From NCBI RefSeq assembly GCF_028640845.1, contig NC_080540.1:167777752-167841751 (forward strand): a DNA stretch of 64,000 nucleotides, written 5' to 3'. The stretch comes from Ahaetulla prasina. Taxonomy: Eukaryota > Chordata > Lepidosauria > Squamata > Colubridae. A program made the translations under genes and the position numbers. The notes beneath the pieces are model-generated. The model ran no database searches, had not been told where the DNA came from, and worked only from the letters and a program-made list of their open reading frames with translations. This document shows, piece after piece, positions 36,801 through 45,800 of this stretch; the stretch's first letter is position 1; the number at the start of each line of letters is the position of its first letter.

Positions 36801-39800
36801 TGTGAATTCTCCAACTTTTTTCTTCTTCTTTTAACATTTCCTGGGATTGGGTACAAATATGTTGATCATCTTTTCCTAATTAACCTTTCCAGGAGTAGAC
36901 AATAAATTCAGACCTATCTTAATGTAGCTCTACTGAAATGAAGGGAAGGTCTGAAAACACTTTGGTCAGATGGCACTTTCTTTCATCTATGTCCCTTTTG
37001 TCCTTAGAACATAGAACATATAATAACAAGGTTAGAAGGGACCTTGGAGGTCTTATAGTCCAAGCCCCTGCTCAAAAAAGAGATCCTATACCATTCTGGA
37101 TAAATGGTTGTCTAATCTCTTCTTGAAAACCTCCAGTGATGGAGCACCCACAACTTCTGGAAGCAAGCTGTTCTGATTAGCTGTTCTCACTGTCAGGAAA
37201 TTTCTCCTTAGTTCTAGGTTGGATCTCTCTTTAATGATCTTCCACCCATTATTTCTTGTCCTGCTTTGCAGAATAGGTCGACCCTCTCCTCTATGTGGCA
37301 GCCCCTCAAATATTGGAAGACTGCTATCATGTTGCCCCCTAGTCCTTCTCTTCACCAGACTAGATATACCTACCAACCATTCATCATACAATTTAGCTCC
37401 AGACTCCTTATCATTATTTGCTTTTCTCTGTACTTTTTCCTAGGATCTCAGCATTGTTTTGTGTGTATTGTGTTCTTCCATTATTATCTTACTGGACTTC
37501 CAGTTTGGACTGTTTCTCTCTCCCTCCCTTCTTGCTATGGGGAAAAGAATCCAACATAACATCATCAGACTGTTGAAGGAAACTAATGGATAGCAGCATC
37601 TGGGTGGGGTTTTATTATATGCCACCCAGGGTCACATTCATGAGATGGACAACTATATATTGTAAATTGGATGGGTCAGGTTTAGGTTTAGGTGATTTAA
37701 ATTTAGATTTAAATCTAGATTTCACCTTCTCCATCAGCCTTGATTTTATCCTATTGGTGCCATTTTGAATAAGGCAAGGGAAAACACTCTTTAAGATCAG
37801 ATATGCCTCTTAGATCAGAATCTGTGAAAGTGCCAGAAGTGACCTGTGGCTTAGCAAATGGATGTTCACACAAGCTGTGTTCAATTTCAGACCCTGCTCA
37901 TTTCCTACGTCCGTTCAGAAACCAGCTGACACTCTGGCTGGTTCTAATGTGAATCTTGCAGTCCATTCTGTTTCAACTTATCATGAGTAAGTATCAACTT
38001 ACTGATTAATTGCAGAGAATCCTACCATTGTGTTTCTATTATATAATGAGCATGTGTCTATGAAGCAGTACCAAGAGGAAGTACCTTCACATTGCCCCCA
38101 TTCTTTATCCCCCAATCCTTCAAAAGTCTCGGTTTCACTCCTTTAATATTGAAGGAGAATGCTGTAGAGGCCCAAACGTGAGCTATTCCTGGTCCTGGAG
38201 AATGAGAATTCTCTGACACTAGACAAGAAGGGAAGAGAATAAATTGCTGTTTGTTCTCCAATCCTATCTATATTCTTAGTTTACCTTGTGTACATGTACC
38301 TGATTATATTGGGGTGGGGTGGGGGAGATAAGATAAAAAAACAGAACTGTTGTTCTGAAGAGAAGCTGCAATCTCAGGAAAAATGTTGAGGGCAAGATTT
38401 CTCACCAATGGAAAATGATCCACCTACAAGTTCTGTAAAGCTGCTGCCTTCCAGTGGAAAAGAACAATTTCATTTACTCTAATGTGAAACCACAAGGGGA
38501 AAAAAAAGATTTAGCTTCCAAGTACAGTACAGCTTACAGTACAGTAAGACCATGTCCAGAGCAGTTTCTGAACTTCTGCAAAGAGATGTAGAGAAAAAAG
38601 AACCATAAAATGCAGCTATTTATAAAATGCTTCAAAGTAGGATTGACGTCAGCATCGTCTTCCTTTCAATTTTATGAAAGAAGATTTGGGATGTGAAAGT
38701 ACTGCGTTAGATTTCTTTTTTTGGTAGTGCTGATGTGTATCCTTGGGATGGTTTTGCTCAGAAGCAAAAATGCTGATTAATTTAGTCTACCTGTAAAGAC
38801 TAAGGAAGATGACCTTGTAAGAAATACGCAGGAACCATTACTTAGGCAAAAGAAGACTGAAACATTATTTTTTACCCAAAACAACTAAATCCCATTCAGC
38901 AGCAGCTCAGACAGACTGGGACATAAGAAGGAAGAGGAAGTACAACACAACACAACACAATGAGACTTGACTGACTCATGTCAGTTCCTTTGGATAGAAG
39001 AGATCAGGAAATCAACTCCGCAGAAAGGCTAAAATAACTTTTGAGATTGGCTATAGTTATAATGTCTCATTCTGAACTTAAAAGATGTTTCTGCCCTTTT
39101 TGTCTAGGTGGCAGTTCCTACGTATTTCTGTAAGATCATCTTCCTTAGTCTCTGTGCTAATATTGACTGGATTCTCTGACCTCTTTTGTTAAAAGCAGTG
39201 ATTCAGAGGGTGAAAGTGGATGTTGGCTGTAAATGTGAATGAGAGCAGATGCCTCATTTCTCCCCTCCCCTCCCCAATTATTTTGACAATGCAACCCCTC
39301 TCCCTTTGGTGCAAAGACGTGACTCTCCAGTGCTGCATCATTTTTTTTAGGTTTCAGCGATCTTTGATATTGAAATAGATAGAGCCAGTTTAGTCTAGTG
39401 CTTAAGCATCAGGTTAGAAACCAGGAGAGAGTGAATTCGAGTCCCATCTTAGGCATGAAAGCCAGCTGGCTGACTTTGGGGGTGGTCACTCTCTTTCAAT
39501 GCAATCCACCTCACAGAGTTGTTGTGGGGAAAATAGGAGGAGGAAAGAGCATTAGTTCACTGCCTTGAGTTATTTAAAAATAGTAAAGGCAGAATTTTTT
39601 TTTTTAAATGTGTGTGTGTGTCTCTCTCTCTCCCAAAGTACTTAGGAAGGACACCAGTGCATTGATTGGGAATTCTGCTTGATTTAGGTGGAAGGAGAGA
39701 AGCTTCAAAGGAAATAACTTATAAGGAAAGATTAACCACTCTTTCCTGTACTAGTTTTGCATCTCGTGGCATATTGCAAGTTACAAAATGGTGCCTATTG

Positions 39801-42800
39801 TGTGATAAACGTTTTATTATGTAAAACCCAGGGGTGAAATGCTCCTGGTTCAGACCGGATCGCCCGATCTGCTAGTGATGGCAGTGGGTGGTTCAGAGAA
39901 CCAGTAGCAAAAATCTCTGTGTCCCCCACCATGCCCAGCTGAGCCGCACGATCATCAGAGGGTTTTTTTTCTTTTAAAAGCATTTTTTCTTCGGCTGAAA
40001 AAGTGCTTTTAAAAGTAAAAAAAAAAGCCTCTGATGATCCTGCGGCTCAGCTGGGACCTTTTCGGTTGAAGAGGTTGTAGAAAAAATTCTTTTAAAAGGC
40101 TCCTCTGATGATCTCAGCTGAGTTGCCTGATCGTCAGAGGCTTTTTTTTTTCCTTTTAAAGGCAAAAAAATGCTTTTGAAAGAAAACAAAAGCCTCTGAA
40201 GATCAGGCAACTCAGCTGGGATCGTCAGAGCCTTTTAAAAGCATTTTTTACAACCTTTTCGGCCAAAGAGGCTGTAGAAAAAATGCTTTTAAAAGTTAAA
40301 AAAAAAAAGTTGGCCATTCCCACCCAGTCACATTACTCCCCCTCCCACCAAGCCATGCCCACAGAACCGGTAGTAACAAATTTTATATTTCACCACTGGT
40401 AAAAACCACTATTCTGGTTACTCCTCCCTTAGAGTCATACAGTATGTGAACTCCCAGACTCTTTCTCCCCACCAAACCTTTCTCAAAAGACTGGTGAAGG
40501 GAGAAGACCCCACATCTAGGCCAGGCTTCTCAACTTCAGCAACTTAAAATGTGTGGACTTCAAGTTTTGGACTTCAAGGACCCAAATTTTTCCATCCAGA
40601 ATGCTGAGTTGAGAAACCCTGATCTACACTGCCCTTGAAGGCCGCTTGAAGAAAGAGCAAAATTAAAATGCAGGAAAATAAAGTATAAAGGTAGGATTAA
40701 AAAAAAAACACCTAGCGATGCGATCAGTACAGGTGATCCTTGACTTACAACTGTAATTGAGCCCACAGTTTTGGCCTGAAGTTGGGACAGTTGTAAAACG
40801 GGTCACCATGTGACCAGACCTGACTTTACAACCTTTTTTGAGGCAATCGCTAAGCGAGTGTGGCAGTCATTAAGCAGTCTTTGTTAAGCAAGCTCATCAT
40901 TCGCTGTGAGGCAGTTTTCGCCAGAAACTGGAAATAAGTGGTGATTTTCAGGAAAATGTCATAAATCACAGTCACGTGACCACGGGTGCTGCAAATGGCT
41001 GTAAATGCGGCCTAATTGCCGAGCGCCCAAAATTTGGTTACAACTTCAAAACTGGGTCGTAAGTAGTTTTTGAGGGGGGATTCTGTTGTAACATCGACTA
41101 GTTACTAAGCAACTGGTTGTAAGTCAAGGATTACCAGAAGGTTAAAAAGAAATCAGTGCAGATGTGTTGTATGCTCATTCCAACATCGATAGAATCTTGA
41201 GATTATTCTGTCCAGTGTTTGACGTAGCCTTCTCTGTGTTTGCCGCAGCCCACCAGTCATGGTTCCATCATCCATTGGGACATCTTTAGCCAGCAGCACA
41301 ACATATGGAAGCTCACAGCTGCCATTGTAAGGATTCCTTCTGTTTTGTTTGTCTCAGAAAGAATAGCGGGGAGCAAGCAGGACACTGACTGAATGTTATA
41401 TGGGTAGTCCTCACTTAACCAACACACTGGGGACCAGCAACCCAGTTGCCAAGCCACGTGTTCCTTAAGTGAAACTTCATGTGACCGCGCCCAGACTTAT
41501 GACATTAGGTTACATTGTGGTTGCTAAGCGAAACACTCCTGGTTGGTAATAAGAGGTCATGTGACCGAGGCTTGCGTTTTTACAGTCGGCTTTTCCATTG
41601 ACTTTGGAATCCAGCTGTGAAGCTTACAAATGGTGATTGTGTAACCTTGGAGTACTGGATGTGCTGATTGCAAAGCACCAGAATGGCAGTCACGTGGCTG
41701 TAGAAAACCCCAAGGGTCATATGTTTGAGGATCAGTCATAAAGTTATATTTTCAGTGCTGTCCTTACTTCACAGTCACTAAACAGCAATTGTTAAGCAAA
41801 GACTATCTGTACTTAGATCTCACCAAAAACAGAACTACTGTATTTTTTGGACTATAAGACACACCTAGCTTTTGGGGAGGAAAACAAGGGGAAAAACTCT
41901 GCCTCTGCCTCCCAGCAATTTGCCTCCTTACAGCAAACAGCCTGGTCAGCTTCAGCACAGCCTGATTTAGCACAAGCAGCTGATTGGCGGTTGGATCTGC
42001 CTCCTGGAATACCACCTATCAGCTGTTCCAGGCTGCAGGGATCGCCGCCACCAACAGCTGCCATGGCCACCTATCGCTGCTGCTGCCTATTGTCACCTCT
42101 GCAAACGCCATTTTTTTGTTTCTGTGCGTCCCATTTCCAGCCTCCCCGCGCCTCACTTTCGGCCTGTTCCAGGCGGCAGGGATAGGTGACGGCGATCCCC
42201 GCTGCCTGGAGTGGGCCAAAAATTGGGTGCACGGAGACTGAAAATGGGGCACATGGAGGCGGTGGTAGGTGGCAGTGGCGATGGGTGGCGACTGTGGCAA
42301 TGGACAGTAGCGATCCCCGCAGCCTGGAACAGCTGATAGGTGGTATTGTGGGAGGCAGATCCAACCTCCAATCAGCTCGTGCTAAATCAGGCTGTGCTGA
42401 AACTGACCAAGCTATTTGCTGCAAGGAGGCAAATTGCTGGAAGGCAGAGGCTGACGGGTAAGGGCCGGCAGGTGGGCGGAGCTTCAGCAACATTTCCTGT
42501 ATATGATGCACAGACATTTCGACCCACTTTGGGGGGGGTGGGAAGTGTATCTTATACACCGAAAAATATGGTATTCACTCCAGCATAACGTAGAGACCTA
42601 GGCATAATATATAGAAATATTTATTAAAATGTGCAATATGAAAAAACAATAAAAATAGCTATTTGCCCAAGATTGATACCATACATAAAGCCTAAGACTA
42701 ATGTAAATATAATTGGTTAATTCAAAAGCATATTTGCATATTGTCATATTAATTTAATGCAAGTTCTCTTTTTCATTTTGGAACTGCAATATTGGGCAAT

Positions 42801-45800
42801 CAACCCAAACTACCTAGAGAGCAAAAAACCTCGGTGTCATTTTTCCATCTCACTAGTCCCTTGGCTTTGGATTTTCAGTTGATACCACCTAGCAATGTCA
42901 GGATACCCTGTTCCACTTTTCAGTCTCTAGAACTGCATTGTGACCATCATTTCTCTCCTCTCACAGTGAATTAATGACTTGCTCATACCCTTTGGGCAAT
43001 GCTTCGCCTCTTGGTTCAGTGGATTCATACTCCATGTGCCAAGACGTAGAGATGCCGGACCTCTCTATGCCCACTGAGAACAACATAACATACCCAGGGA
43101 ATCTTCAGCTCCATGTGATGGCAGACCCGTTAAGGTGAGTGCAGATGGCATTTTGCAGGTGGAAAGATAAAAGATAATTATCAGAGACATTTCTCACAAT
43201 GGGGCTTTACAAATATTGCTTTTTCTTCCTGTGGTTTTATCTGTCATTGCTTCCTCCAGAGTCCCCAGAAATTATAGCATAGGGAACCTTTTATAAGATC
43301 GATTGTTTCAAGCAACCTTTCAAAGGAGGACAGGATGACATACTTCTTAGTTGACTGAAACACTAAGCAAATTGGTTTAATTATCGATGTCCTCAGTTTC
43401 TTTTTTTGAGATTTTTTTTTATTTTTTATAAACATAATTAAAAGAAAATCATTTTGAACAGGTTATCAGTCAGGTACATTCTTATACATATTTCAAATTT
43501 CATCCCCCATTGTATTGTATACAATACATTTCCTTCTCCTTCTCTAAAGTGATTGTTATTTGCACAAATCTGGTAAAAAAAAAAATCATCCCATTCTGAA
43601 ACCAACGTTAGATGAAGTCTAGTCCTAATATTTTAAACCCCTTTTAAACCTATATCTTTTTAAATTACACATCAAAACTTATTTCTATATTATTTTTACC
43701 TCAGAGGTCAAACCCTAAAAGCTCTTTCTAATGCCCTGCAATCACATAGACATTCCCATCATGCTTGGAAGCAATCCTGAAATCACAAAGATTGTTCCCT
43801 CTTATCATCTATCTTTGCCTCTAGATAACCTATGCTTAAAAAGTCCCACATAATCAATTCTCAATAGAAGAGAGAGAGAAAAAAATAAAAAGGGGTAAAT
43901 ATTTCTTATCTATCCAAATAGTTTCTCTGATTATATTCAGCTGTTCCTTTGGAAGTTGCTAGTCATTTTAATTTCCTTACAAATTCTTTAAAAAAAGAAA
44001 AAAAAAGAAAAAATAACCTTATTTCCTCAATGTGAGTTTTTAACACCCATTTCCCTCCTTCCCCATTTGGTCCTCCTCCATTCCTCAAAACATCATTAAT
44101 AGTTATTTTATAGATACCATTTGTATTTTTACACCCATAATAAAATTCTCTGCTTAATTCCTTAACAAAAATTTCTTAAAGCTGTCGTGTTATAACACCA
44201 CCGCACCAATTTTCGGGGGAATGGTCCTGAAATCACCAAGGCCATTCGATTCTTACATTCTTCCTCTGCCACTAGAAATCAGTCATAGAATTACAAATCA
44301 CAGATAACAAATTATGCATTTTAAGTGACAATCATATTTCTTCTTATTGTTGTATAATTTAAATCATAAAAATTCAGCTTTCTAAATCAAATTCTTTATC
44401 GCTTTATTTCACTTAGAATGACAAAAGTTCTCTACTTAGTTCTTTTGTGTATTTTCTAAAGGCAGCCATCCAAAATTCCTTCTTGAAACTGTCGTAAATT
44501 CACAGCAGCATCCCATCTTCTTGGGAATAGTGACAAAACTATTCAGATCCTGCTTTCCTTCCTCTGCCTCTAGGTATCACATTTGATGCAATTGCAGACA
44601 CAGTTAAAAAAATAGCCATTTTAAGTAGCAATAAAGTTTCTTGTTATTCTTAGATGTTTTGTGTCATGGAGATCAGCTTTTATATCCAAATTCTTCTCAT
44701 AAATAAGTCCTGAAATCACACTGGAATTGCTTTGAGTTAACAAAGACAACTTCTTTCTTTCATTCTGTCCTGTATCTTTAAACGTCTTCTTTGATTTGCA
44801 GTCCATATTAACACAGTCTCCATTTTACTTTTGTGGAAGCCATGCCTTCCCTTTGTCTCCCTTTGTTTTTCCTTTTTACAACTCTTGTCCCTTTTTTTAA
44901 AATAGTTTTTTAATTTTTATTAGTCCCAGGATAGAGGGATTTGAGATGTTTCATTAAAATCAATATTTCCAGCTTTCTTTTTCTTTTTCTTTCTTTCTTT
45001 TTTTCCCTTGTTTCTTTTGTATCTACATAGTCCATCCAAATTTCCAGGAGCCTCAAACCAATTATTTATTCAGTAAGAAAAAAATATATTTTTCTATTTA
45101 ATTAGGGCTCTAGACTTCCATTCCAAGCCCTTTCTTCAGAATCGGGGTATTCCTTAAAGTATTTCCTTCCGTTTTCACTTTCCAATGCAATTAGCTGCTC
45201 AATCAACATTTCTTTAAGGCTTGTGCCTATTTTTAAATAAAGTTTCTTCGTGAGTAGATGAAAACTCACCCAACTTCCAAACTCTGTTCTAAAATTATGC
45301 TTCGTCCTCCTGCCCGTACTTGTGGCCGTCCCAACTTTGTAGCAGTGATGGCCGCTGCAGTTCCTCCCCGCTGGGTCGGGGGAAATAGACCGGAGCTGCG
45401 GGGAGTTTGCAACCTTCCCGTTCGCTCCGGCGGCTCCCCCATTCTTCGCTGCCTCTACGGGGCAGCTATGGTCCTGAACGGACCTCTATATCGGGGGGGA
45501 TTTTGGCGTGCTCCCTGCAGTTGTCGGGGAGTGCGACCGTCCCGTTTGCGACACTGGCCACGCCTCCAATGTCCTCAGTTTCTGATGCACACACAGCAAG
45601 GAAAGTGTTGCTGAGGTTAGTTATTGAGAAGCAAGTAGACACTGAATGGCAGGTAAAACGGGGCAGGGCCATCTAGAAAGCGCAGTTGAGAATGATAATT
45701 GTTGGACTGATGTCTATGGAGGTTCTCAGTCATCCAGGTCATGCTTGTCCCAAAGGTGCTTTTTTTTCAAGAGGCAACTGACTTTCCAGTTTTTCTTTGA

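Noticed and set aside
41847..42588. Overlapping open frames on both strands with similar peptides
   Set aside because: They are the two arms of a foldback element read in opposite directions.
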